This document shows, piece by piece, positions 47,500 through 55,536 of a DNA stretch of 64,000 bases. The translations under genes and the position numbers were made by a program. Each line of letters opens with the position of its first letter. The first letter of the stretch is position 1. Source of the stretch: WRMS01 sp038562165 (GTDB lineage Bacteria; Bacillota; Peptococcia; DRI-13; UBA5745); NCBI GenBank assembly GCA_038562165.1, contig JBCFAO010000015.1, positions 1 to 64,000 of the forward strand, given 5' to 3'. The notes under the pieces are model-generated. The model made no database searches. It was not told where the DNA came from and saw nothing but the letters and a program-made list of their open reading frames with translations.

Positions 47500-49293
47500 T
47501 TACCGGACTTTGCCCAGATAGTTTTTCCCAAACATACGATCATACTGAATCATATGGAACTTGTCCAGCCTTTCAGCATTAACGTAATCTACGGCGCCAT
47601 CATTTTCTACCGTCACAGCAACATTATAGGCCAAAATATCCTGAAATTGCAAGGCAATGCCTTTGTTATATAATGACAAATCCAAGCCCGCCCGCCGCAG
47701 GATTTCGGGAGCCAGACCGGAAGAGCTGATCATACCGCGGCCATCGCTTTCTAAAGGATAGTTTGCCCAGAAAAAGCTTTTTGTAATATATTTTTTCAAA
47801 TCCTGTTCCGGACTGCTGGGTAAGCCTTTAGCCCAGGACCAGGAGGCCTGGTGGTCGCCATAAACCAAAAACAATACCGGCTCCTCCACCTGGGAAAAGT
47901 AGTCCATCAGTGAGGCCAAGGCAGCGCTGCTGTCCCATATGTTGGCTCCATAGGTCTCCAGCTCCTGTACTTGAACCTCATCCAGAACCAGCCCATCTTT
48001 CAGCTTGACAGGATAAGGCCGGTGAATTTCCGGATAGCTGTAGGGACCATGGTTTTGGATGGATACGGTAAAAAGGAAAAGGGGTCCCTGCTCTTTTTCT
48101 TCTTCATACAGTTCAATAATTTTTTTGCTGTAATCCTCGTCGGAAATATAGTAACCAACATAACGGGGATCTTCAAACTCTTCCTGGGTAACAAACCGCT
48201 GAAAGCCCAGATTGGGGTAAACAATGCTGCGGTTATAAAAGCTGCCCACATGAGGATGCATGGCTACCGTTCTATAGCCTTGGCCTGCCAGCTCCCGGAC
48301 TAAACTGGGTTTGGGCTTATTGACATAGCGGATGAAGGGCGTCACCCCCGGCGGACAGAAATACATATTGTAGCCGGTAAGCAGCTCGTACTCCGTATTG
48401 GCAGTGCCGCCGCCGATGGTTGAAGTTACTGTGTCAAAAAACTGGATCTCTTCGCTATAAGGCGCTAATGGCTCAAAAGGATCTTTGCCGTATTCGATTC
48501 TGGGATCGATTATACGGGGGTCCCCATAGGCCTCCATCTGGAAAACAATAATATGGGGTTGTCCTTCCGGATGGCCCAGAGGCGCCGGCTCTTCAGCATC
48601 CTGCAGCTCCCGGCCCACAGCCTGCAATGTATTGGCGCCATATCCCTGGGGCATGTCCACCCCGCTGTCAGAAAGATTCATCAGCATAGAAATAGTAAAG
48701 CCGTTATTCCGGTAATTGAGAAATTGATTGTAACGGATATCTTCAACGCCTAAAGCTTGCAGATGAGGTATTTTGGTAAAATAGCCGAAAAAAGGCACGG
48801 CAATACAGAATATTACGGCCACCCGCCAGATAAGCTTCACCGGTAAAGACTGATACAGCTTTTTTTGTCCAAACCACACCAACAATAGACAGACAATAAA
48901 AAACAGTAAATTGAATAGCAAGCCGGGGTCGAAGGAAAAGTGCATATTATCGGCAATGGAGGCCGCCGCCGGCAGATTAAAAACGTCATAAGGAATCAGA
49001 GGCTCGCTGCGGTAAAAGATTTTGTAATAGTTAGCCGTCCCCAAAAAATAGATTAGGGCGCCATAAATAGCAAAAGGCAGCAAGGGCCGCTGAAAGAAAG
49101 CCCGAAACAAGCCATAAAGAAGGGCTAAGACGGCGATCTCAAGACAAGCCAGCCAAGGAGATTGAATCAGCCATTGGTAAACCGCCGCCGTGCCTCCCTG
49201 ATTGCAGCGTTCTAATATGATCAGACCAAAAATACTGGCCATAAAGCACTCCAGTACTCTTAAGCCAACTTGAAACCATGTTTTTTGCACCAT
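47500..49293 (-). CDS. LtaS-like membrane sulfatase-fold enzyme
   Basis: 597 residues: about five N-terminal membrane helices (to residue 175), then an alkaline phosphatase/sulfatase domain. Metal and nucleophile residues are visible: QMEAYGD (E254), GGGTANTE (T297), H415 in IQNHGPY and YGDH (478-481). Lipoteichoic acid synthase uses such a site to transfer glycerol phosphate from phosphatidylglycerol; related enzymes move phosphoethanolamine or hydrolyse. The start overlaps the ligase stop by one base (TAATG). Substrate here is unknown; the operon suggests a wall polymer. Confidence 0.88.
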   Translation of the reverse strand: MVQKTWFQVGLRVLECFMASIFGLIILERCNQGGTAAVYQWLIQSPWLACLEIAVLALLYGLFRAFFQRPLLPFAIYGALIYFLGTANYYKIFYRSEPLIPYDVFNLPAAASIADNMHFSFDPGLLFNLLFFIVCLLLVWFGQKKLYQSLPVKLIWRVAVIFCIAVPFFGYFTKIPHLQALGVEDIRYNQFLNYRNNGFTISMLMNLSDSGVDMPQGYGANTLQAVGRELQDAEEPAPLGHPEGQPHIIVFQMEAYGDPRIIDPRIEYGKDPFEPLAPYSEEIQFFDTVTSTIGGGTANTEYELLTGYNMYFCPPGVTPFIRYVNKPKPSLVRELAGQGYRTVAMHPHVGSFYNRSIVYPNLGFQRFVTQEEFEDPRYVGYYISDEDYSKKIIELYEEEKEQGPLFLFTVSIQNHGPYSYPEIHRPYPVKLKDGLVLDEVQVQELETYGANIWDSSAALASLMDYFSQVEEPVLFLVYGDHQASWSWAKGLPSSPEQDLKKYITKSFFWANYPLESDGRGMISSSGLAPEILRRAGLDLSLYNKGIALQFQDILAYNVAVTVENDGAVDYVNAERLDKFHMIQYDRMFGKNYLGKVR

Positions 49294-50498
49294 TATTGTT
49301 TAACCCCTTTTGTTCCCCATTGCATACCGGATAAGATATTGACCTCGTTTGACCAGATCAGCCTTTCCTGAGCCCGCTGGCGCTTAAGTGCCAGTTGAAC
49401 CAGTTCCTCCGTCAGCTGACGAAAAGGTTTGCCCGCCGCTTCCCAAAGATAAAAGGCTAAAGAGCCGGGGATAGTATTAACTTCATTAATGTAAATTTGA
49501 TTTTCCTCTTGATCCAGCAGGAAGTCAACCCGAATAACGCCATTGCAATTCAAAGCCAGGAAAGCCTTCTGAGCCAGTATCTTGATTTCTTCTTCCTGCT
49601 CAATATCCAGATCAGCCGGCAATTTGCGGAGGGAGCCGCCCATGCCTTTGCCGCCGCCGCTGCTTTTTGGCACCGCCGCCCGGCTTTTGCCGCCGCCCTG
49701 ATATTTGTCTTGGTAGCTAAGTATCTCGCCGGTAGAAAGAGGCTCCTCGCAAGCGGAAGCTTCGGTGTAATCACTATCACCCATTACCGCGCAATTGATT
49801 TCCCGCATATTGGTCAGCATCGGCTCCGCCAATATACGGTCGGAAAAAGAAGCTGCCAGCTCAATGCTTTCTTTAAGCTCTTCCGGGTCATGAGCGGCGC
49901 TGATCCCTACACTGGAGCCCAAATTTACCGGCTTCACCATCAAGGGATAGCCGTAGAGTTCTTCCAATTTACTGATGATTCGCTGAGGATCGCCGTAATA
50001 GTAAGAGCTTTGGAAGCAATATCCCGGCAATACAGGCAAACCGGCCCCCTGCAGCAGGCACTTGGTGACCCATTTGTCCATGCCGCAAGCCGAAGCCCCC
50101 ACGTCAGAGCCGATGTAAGGCAAGCCGTGAAGTTGGAAATATCCTTGAAGGCTGCCGTCTTCCACATTGGTGCCATGAACGATAGGAAAAGCCAGATCCA
50201 ATTGGGCAATGAAGGGCTGGGCAAAAAGCTTGGCCGGATAACGCAGCAACTGAATCTTACCCTTCTCCCGCAGCAGCAGGATGCGTTGGCTGCGGGAAAG
50301 CAAGCCCGGCAAATCCTTGTATTTTACTACATCGAAAAGCTCGGCACCGGTGTACATTTCATTGTCTTTCGTTATATATACAGGAATCAGCTCATATTTT
50401 GCAGCGTCCATAGCAGCGGCTGTTTGGGCCGCAGTAATAACGGAAACCTCATGCTCCACACTTTTGCCGCCGAAAAAAATGCCTATTTGGATCTTCAT
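49293..50498 (-). CDS. D-alanine-D-alanine ligase family protein
   Basis: 401 residues, ATP-grasp: IFFGGKSVEHEVSV, HGTNVEDGSLQGYF, MVKPVNLGSSVGIS, and INEVNTIPGSLAF (metal site). The omega-loop contains DKY and is unusually long and Gly/Lys/Ser-rich (about 15 extra residues before LPADL). Whether it makes D-Ala-D-Ala, D-Ala-D-Lac or D-Ala-D-Ser cannot be read with confidence. GAGGAGG precedes the ATG at 50498; the upstream frame to 50531 is unsupported. It starts 1 nt after the Mur ligase stop. Confidence 0.9.
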   Translation of the reverse strand: MKIQIGIFFGGKSVEHEVSVITAAQTAAAMDAAKYELIPVYITKDNEMYTGAELFDVVKYKDLPGLLSRSQRILLLREKGKIQLLRYPAKLFAQPFIAQLDLAFPIVHGTNVEDGSLQGYFQLHGLPYIGSDVGASACGMDKWVTKCLLQGAGLPVLPGYCFQSSYYYGDPQRIISKLEELYGYPLMVKPVNLGSSVGISAAHDPEELKESIELAASFSDRILAEPMLTNMREINCAVMGDSDYTEASACEEPLSTGEILSYQDKYQGGGKSRAAVPKSSGGGKGMGGSLRKLPADLDIEQEEEIKILAQKAFLALNCNGVIRVDFLLDQEENQIYINEVNTIPGSLAFYLWEAAGKPFRQLTEELVQLALKRQRAQERLIWSNEVNILSGMQWGTKGVKQ

Positions 50499-50499
50499 G

Positions 50500-52143
50500 C
50501 TACTTCCTCCTCGCTTGCTTACCTTGGCCATTATCTAAAAAGTTGTCCGGCAAATCGTTTTCCAGCAGTACCGTCATGGGGCCTTCTTCCTCAGTCAGGT
50601 CCCTGGATAACTGATCCGCCTTCTCCAGGGCATCATGAATATGATCAGCCACATAAATATTGCTTTCATTGTACCCGGCCCGCCTGGCCCCATCCATAAT
50701 GGCAGGACTGCGGTTTTGACCTACAATGATAATAAAATCACAGTAACGGGCAGCATGGCGGCCCAGGCGGCGGTTCATTTCTTCTTCCTGATCCCCCAAC
50801 TCCACCATGCCGGGAGTGATGATTACTTTATAGCCCGGAAAAGAGGCCAGAGTTTCCAGAGCCTGTCTGGATCCCTCCGGATTGGAATTATAGGCGTCAT
50901 CAATGATTTGGTAGCGGGGTCCGGCAGGCAAGAGCTGCAGCCGGTGAGGTACCGGTTCCAGGCGGCTGACAGCCTGAGCAAGCCTTGAGGGCTCTACGCC
51001 CAACCGGGTGGCTACTGCCGCTGCCGCAACAATATTGAGTACATTAAGTTTACCCAAAAGCTTCGTCTGGCAAGCTATGGTTCTGCCGTCGGAAAAACAA
51101 AGGTCAAATTGGGATCCCTTGGGACCGGACTCTATATTTTCCGCCCAAAGATCCAATTGCTGATTGTCTTCGCCGGCCTTGCCCAATCCGTAGCGTACAA
51201 CAGGCTGAGCCAATTTTTGCTTGCGGATATATTCGTTGTCATAGTTCAGAAAGACAAGGCCCTCTTTAGCTACTGACTCAGCCAATTCAAACTTTGTACG
51301 GATGATATTATCCAGATTGTGAAACGTATCCAGATGCATTTCGCCGATGGAAGATATAACGCCCATATGGGGCTGGACAATATCGCAGATTTCCTTGATA
51401 TCCCCTGGTTTTTTTGCGCCCATTTCCACGATGAATACCTGATGGGTGGCAGAAAGCTTCTCCCGGATGGTCCGCACCACTCCCATAGGCGTATTATAGC
51501 TTTCCGGCGTGGCCAAAACCTGATAATCCAAGGATAAAAGCTGGCTGATCAGGTGCTTGGTGCTGGTTTTGCCGTAACTGCCGGTGACACCGATGATTTT
51601 TAAGCCGGGGTGTTCGGCTAAAATCCTTTTAGCATCGTCGGTAAAGCCTTTGGCAATCCGTTTTTCTATAGGCCCATTGAGGAAATTGGCAATAATAACT
51701 ATGGTATGCACCATCAGGTTCAAAAAGGCCAGTAAAAAAGGGAGCTCCCACCAGAAGGTGGCCCGGAACAACACTCCCAGGCCCAAAATAAAAGCGATGC
51801 AGATCAGAGCAGCCGTAACCATCAGGCGCTTGAGCCGCCAGGTGTAAACCAAAGGCTTTTTGTCAGGCTGCTTTTTTCTGATCAGCGCTACCACAAAAAA
51901 AATCACGGCGTGGAAAATCAAATAGAGATACAAAGACATAGAGCCATATCTTAAACTAAGGCTGGTAATCACCATGGCCACCATGACATAAATAGCTTCT
52001 TTTCGCTGCTGGCCTTTCAGCCATTGGAGAAAACGCTCGGGATAATAGCTGTTTAACTGCAGCATATGGACGCTTTGACGGAAGCCGCCCCAAAAGAAAT
52101 AGACAAAGGATCCCAGCAGAACAAATAAAACAACAGAAAACAA
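50500..52143 (-). CDS. Membrane-tethered MurF-like ligase
   Basis: 547 residues, an unusual architecture. Residues 1-160 hold about five transmembrane helices (near 2-19, 49-66, 69-88, 104-126, 131-155); then the Mur ligase ATP domain begins at once (GVTGSYGKTSTK, 185-196) and the C-terminal domain carries IIDDAYNSNP (413-422), typical of MurF. The N-terminal substrate domain of MurF, which binds the UDP-MurNAc-peptide, is missing. The start is TTG at 52143 with GGAGG 7 nt upstream. It follows an alpha/beta hydrolase by 12 nt and precedes a D-Ala ligase by 1 nt. A membrane-bound, perhaps lipid-linked, acceptor is the inference. Confidence 0.85.
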   Translation of the reverse strand: MFSVVLFVLLGSFVYFFWGGFRQSVHMLQLNSYYPERFLQWLKGQQRKEAIYVMVAMVITSLSLRYGSMSLYLYLIFHAVIFFVVALIRKKQPDKKPLVYTWRLKRLMVTAALICIAFILGLGVLFRATFWWELPFLLAFLNLMVHTIVIIANFLNGPIEKRIAKGFTDDAKRILAEHPGLKIIGVTGSYGKTSTKHLISQLLSLDYQVLATPESYNTPMGVVRTIREKLSATHQVFIVEMGAKKPGDIKEICDIVQPHMGVISSIGEMHLDTFHNLDNIIRTKFELAESVAKEGLVFLNYDNEYIRKQKLAQPVVRYGLGKAGEDNQQLDLWAENIESGPKGSQFDLCFSDGRTIACQTKLLGKLNVLNIVAAAAVATRLGVEPSRLAQAVSRLEPVPHRLQLLPAGPRYQIIDDAYNSNPEGSRQALETLASFPGYKVIITPGMVELGDQEEEMNRRLGRHAARYCDFIIIVGQNRSPAIMDGARRAGYNESNIYVADHIHDALEKADQLSRDLTEEEGPMTVLLENDLPDNFLDNGQGKQARRK

Positions 52144-52155
52144 AGCGATTCCTCC

Positions 52156-52944
52156 CTAATGTTCCATAAAGTAGGCTAAGGCCCCTAAAAATTGAGGAAG
52201 CTGATCCAGGTAAGAGTAATGGCCCGCCGGCGACAGCACCACCAAACCGGCATTGGGTATTTCTTTTTCCATCAATTGCCCCTGTTCCAAAGGCGTATCC
52301 CGGTCCCCTTCCCCCCAAAAAAGCAGCGTAGGAACCTTGATCCGGGGCAAACAGGGTTTTAAGTCCTCATCTAATTGCAGAACCATGGTCCTCTTCATCA
52401 AGGGCGAAGCCTGCTGATAATCGGTGGACCCTGCTTTCGCTATTTTATCCGCCAATAAAGGCGCCAGGAGCTTGTTCAGGCCCGGTAGCTGGATAAGCCT
52501 TTTACCGATTTTATAACGGTAGACTTTTATATACCAGCCCAGGCTCCTTCTTGGCTTAATACCGGCGCTGTCAATCAGAATAAGGCGTTTTAGACCTTTG
52601 GGCCGGCGGGCCGCCCATTTGATCAGCAGCCTGCCGCCGTGGCTGTGGCCGCAAGCGGAAAAAGCCTGGTTTTCAAGGCCCAGGGCTTTGAGAAACTCCT
52701 GAAAAAAATCAGCATAATCCGCCACTGTCCAAGGCCGGGATGGCTCTCCGGTTTTGCCGAAACCCGGCAAATCAGGAGCAATAATGCGGTACTTTTCTTT
52801 TAATGACGCAATAACCGGGCTAAATGTTTCCTTGCAAGCTCCCCAGCCGTGAAGAAAAATCAAGATCTGACGCTCCTGCTCATTGGCGGGGTCCGTATCA
52901 AAATAGCGTATAGTCATGCCTGAGGCGAAAAGAGTATGCTCCAT
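52156..52944 (-). CDS. Alpha/beta hydrolase
   Basis: 262 residues: FLHGWGAC oxyanion region, CGHSHGGRLL nucleophile elbow (Ser), GEGDRDTP (Asp) and PAGHYSYLD (His), so the catalytic triad is complete. A basic cap region (KPRRSLGWYIKVYRYKIGKR) could bind acidic or membrane surfaces. No signal peptide. CAGGAG is 7 nt before the ATG. First gene of the operon; an esterase, amidase or peptidase acting on a wall precursor is a guess from context only. Confidence 0.85.
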   Translation of the reverse strand: MEHTLFASGMTIRYFDTDPANEQERQILIFLHGWGACKETFSPVIASLKEKYRIIAPDLPGFGKTGEPSRPWTVADYADFFQEFLKALGLENQAFSACGHSHGGRLLIKWAARRPKGLKRLILIDSAGIKPRRSLGWYIKVYRYKIGKRLIQLPGLNKLLAPLLADKIAKAGSTDYQQASPLMKRTMVLQLDEDLKPCLPRIKVPTLLFWGEGDRDTPLEQGQLMEKEIPNAGLVVLSPAGHYSYLDQLPQFLGALAYFMEH

Positions 52945-53030
52945 TTAACGGCTCCTGTTTTTCTTTGTTTTGCTTTATTGTAATCCCGACAATTATATAA
53001 TATGCTGGAGCAGCTTATTTAAAATATCAT

Positions 53031-53270
53031 TCGATTGTAGAAATTGTTCTTTCCTCTGTGCGTTTCAATGAGACGAAAGCTAGTGATAAACGCTTCAAGG
53101 GCATAGGAAATAGTGATAGTTTCGTATCGTCTCATTATAACGCCTCAGCAGAACAATTTCGATTGTAGAAATTGTTCCTTCCTCTGTGCGTTTCAATGAG
53201 ACGAAAGCTTAGTGATGAACGCTTCAAGGGCATAGGAAATAGTGATAGCTTCCTATCGTCTCATTATAAC
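53031..53270. repeat. Tandem 128-bp repeat with palindromic family C units
   Basis: Copy 1 is 53031-53158, copy 2 starts at 53159 and is cut at about 53270. Each contains GAAATTGTTC...GCGTTTCAATGAGAC, a 59-nt spacer, and CGTCTCATTATAAC. The full palindrome 53131-53200 has outer arms CTCATTATAACGC / GCGTTTCAATGAG and inner arms GAACAATTTC / GAAATTGTTC. Copies differ at a few positions only. Confidence 0.88.
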
Positions 53271-53606
53271 ATAAAAATCCTGAATTAAATGTGTAAATTT
53301 TGTGTGCTTACCGCCTAACGGTCTGAGAAAAAATGAATACCGGGCCTCTGCCTAAAAAAGGAAGTTGGGCGGCGCCCAATGTTATTTAGTTTAGCTAACT
53401 GTTCAAAACAGGCTTGAAGCGGTCAAACTTACCACACAACTTCGATTTTGGAGCAGCAGCCCTGGCCGGTGGATCCTGAGTTTCCGCAAAATTAAACCAT
53501 ACACCGAGAAAAGCCGCCAATGACCAGATTTGTCTTGCCAAGCTTGACTCGGAATTCGCTTTTGTCCGGTCTGCAGGCTTTGTCCTCTGGTGGTGTGGAC
53601 ATTTTC

Positions 53607-53839
53607 TGTGCAAAAATGCAGGTTTGTATCCAGTAAGGGCGCCAGTTGAGCAAAAATGCAAGTTTGTAGACACCCCTTAGAGTTATGGCGGCTCAAAAAA
53701 CAAGTAGAAACCTATGCCCTGGCTGTATTTAGTGCCCTGGCAGAAATGAATTCACTACCAAACTGGAAAAAATGCTTAAGCTTTCTAACCTTTCCTCAGG
53801 TAGGGTCTCTAGACGAAGACAAACTTGCAATTTTGCACA
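53607..53839. mobile_element. 233-bp MITE-like remnant with IS21-type ends
   Basis: The left end is TGTGCAAAAATGCAGGTTTG (53607-53626) and the right end, read inward on the minus strand, is TGTGCAAAATTGCAAGTTTG (53839-53820). The left end has a second internal copy of the repeat 40 bp further in (53651-53668), a layout reminiscent of IS21-family termini. No transposase and no obvious target duplication. Assignment to IS21 is inference from TG...CA ends and repeated sub-terminal motifs. Confidence 0.6.
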
Positions 53840-54156
53840 GAGGGGGGACCGCAATAAGCCAACCACCCCCTGCCGGTGGGGGCATGCCCATTTCTTTCCA
53901 TTAGGGATATGCCAATATAGTTTGAATAAAGTTAAATACCATCTTTGCTCTATATATAGTGTTTCGTCGTAAGAAGAAACATTATTGCATGGAATTTGCT
54001 ACTGCCATAGAGAAACGGCCCACTTTAAACCTGCAATTTTGCCTGCTGGCCCCTTGCGCCAAGGTTTAATTTTGCGGGAACTCAGGGTGGATCAGCGCAT
54101 GGCTTTATCAATCTACGCTTTTGGTTTAACAGATGTACAATGCCGATTCAAAGAGA

Positions 54157-54216
54157 AAACCGCACCTGTTTTCAGTATTCCCTACTGCCTGACAAAGGGG
54201 TGCGGTTTGTTTTTGC
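54157..54216. terminator. Bidirectional terminator downstream of the MBL-fold gene
   Basis: AAACCGCACC (54157-54166) and GGTGCGGTTT (54199-54208) form a 10-bp perfect stem. On the plus strand GTTTTTGCTTTTTTG follows, on the minus strand TTCTCTTTG. It begins 24 nt after the stop of the MBL-fold gene. Confidence 0.82.
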
Positions 54217-54239
54217 TTTTTTGTCTCTTAGACTATACC

Positions 54240-55076
54240 TTAATCAAATTCCAAAACTGTACCGGCAGCCAGGGAATGAATTTCTGTACCGGCAGCTTCC
54301 AGGCAGGCCATACTTCTTTCACCGGTGCAGTGACCTAAGGCCAGCTTGGCGATGCCCTGCTCCCGAATATATGCCGCCGTCTGCTCGATACGTTCATTGC
54401 CGCTGCTCTTCAGATGCAATCCGCCCACAATAGCGTAGATCGGCTTTTGCAGCCTTTTCTTTACAGTTTCGCAAATATTTATGATGCCGCTGTGACCACA
54501 GCCGGTTACAATAACTAAACCCTGGGGCAAATCAAAGACCAGAACCTGCTCGTCGGCAAATTGATCCTCCGCATACTCCCCACCCCGCAGCACAATAAAA
54601 TCCGTAGGTTCCTTTTCAACATCAGCAATCCGCTCGATGTCGGAAATAATGTAAACACCGTCAAGCAGAGAGAACGTATCGATCATGGGAAAAATCGTAG
54701 CCACATTTTCTATTTGCAGAAATTCTTCGGCAAAATCATTGCCGATATACCGCAGATATTCCTGATCCCGGATAAACTTCTTATCAAAGAAATGGGGGCT
54801 CAGCACCAGGCTGAACTTTCTTCTGGTACTGCGGCATAAGGTACGCAAGCCGCCGCTGTGATCACTATGGCCATGGCTGAGAATCACATAATCCACCTTG
54901 GAAAGGTCCTTCTCCATGGTATCGGCGTTATCCAAAAAGGCTTCAGAAGCGCCGGTATCCATCAAGAAGCTTTTGCCCTGCCATTCAATGAGCAGAGATA
55001 ATCCCGGCTCACTTAAATAACAATCCTGGGATTTTGTATTTTCCACCAGAGAGGTGATTTTAAAAGTCACTTTCAT
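54240..55076 (-). CDS. Metallo-beta-lactamase-fold hydrolase
   Basis: About 278 residues: LVENT near the start, FLMDTGAS, the zinc motif LSHGHSDHSGGL, VTGCGHSGIIN and ALGHCTGE (late His). This is the group often called MBL-fold 7,8-dihydropterin synthase-like or phosphoribosyl cyclic-phosphodiesterase-like; substrate is unknown. Start ambiguous: ATG 55076 (GGAG 3 nt upstream, fits family N-termini) or ATG 55097, whose ribosome site would be supplied by the adjoining palindromic repeat. Single gene bounded by a terminator. Confidence 0.85.
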   Translation of the reverse strand: MKVTFKITSLVENTKSQDCYLSEPGLSLLIEWQGKSFLMDTGASEAFLDNADTMEKDLSKVDYVILSHGHSDHSGGLRTLCRSTRRKFSLVLSPHFFDKKFIRDQEYLRYIGNDFAEEFLQIENVATIFPMIDTFSLLDGVYIISDIERIADVEKEPTDFIVLRGGEYAEDQFADEQVLVFDLPQGLVIVTGCGHSGIINICETVKKRLQKPIYAIVGGLHLKSSGNERIEQTAAYIREQGIAKLALGHCTGERSMACLEAAGTEIHSLAAGTVLEFD

Positions 55077-55093
55077 CAGCTCCAATAAAAGAG

Positions 55094-55165
55094 TCATTAC
55101 AATAACGCCTCAATAGAACAATTTCGATTGCAGAAATTGTTCTTTCCCTGTACGTTTCAATGAGA
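55094..55165. repeat. Palindromic family C repeat upstream of the MBL-fold gene
   Basis: TCATTACAATAACGCC on the left, GTTTCAATGAGA on the right, core GAACAATTTC-gattgca-GAAATTGTTC. Same element as at 53.13 kb with a two-base insertion in the left arm. It covers the start region of the MBL-fold gene. Confidence 0.8.
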
Positions 55166-55301
55166 CAGGAGATATGCCCGCCGCCTGAAACATAAAGAGC
55201 AACCAACACTTAAAAGCGGGGGATATATTCAGCTCACTCGTTATTTTAGCCCATACGATGAAAATATGCAACAATTTGTTAACATTTAGCACACAAATCC
55301 A

Positions 55302-55530
55302 AGAGAAGAAGGTCTGAGTAAAGGCCATATTGCCTTAGCGAACGTTGACAGACGGCTAAATCTCCTTAGTAAACATATTCTATCCTTCAACATTTGGCCG
55401 GTAGATGAAAGCGTATGCTCTTATCTTGGAAGTGAGGGTAGGCTGACATAGCCTTTTCCGCACTTCCTCTCCCGCCTCTTGTTGTGAGCATCTATAAATC
55501 AAACTATGCTTGCCGGCGCCAAATGTTGAA
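55302..55530. repeat. Composite inverted-repeat element between polC and the MBL gene
   Basis: TTCAACATTTGGC (55386-55398) and GCCAAATGTTGAA (55518-55530) are a perfect 13-bp inverted pair. Left of it, AAAGGCCATATTGCCTTAGC (55319 onward) matches the 12.85-kb element; inside, on the minus strand, CGGAAAAGGCTATGTCAGCC is a second inverted copy of the same motif. The region 55098-55536 has no gene. Confidence 0.75.
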
Positions 55531-55536
55531 ACAAAA

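Larger units (their letters stand above)
52945..54239. other. 1.3-kb gene desert rich in repeats
   Basis: No convincing gene: the frames of 60-120 codons here lack ribosome sites and recognisable domains. The content is two 128-bp tandem repeat copies (53031-53270) embedding a 70-bp palindrome; a relic of the 10.9-kb repeat (53388-53455, TTTAGTTTAG, CTAACTGTTCAAAA, CACAACTTCG); a 233-bp IS21-like MITE (53607-53839); a 13-mer AAACCTGCAATTT (54027-54039); and a terminator (54157-54216). No clear promoter for the wall operon was found in the 85 nt before its first gene. Confidence 0.75.

Noticed and set aside
53031..53270. Possible CRISPR array (repeated GTTTCAATGAGAC words)
   Set aside because: There are only two copies with a 128-bp period, and the sequence between them is also repeated rather than unique; no cas genes are in the window.
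53403..53696. 97-codon and 92-codon overlapping frames in the gene desert
   Set aside because: They are formed by repeats (the same CLQTCIF/TNLHFC words arise from the IS21-like motif), lack ribosome sites and match no family.
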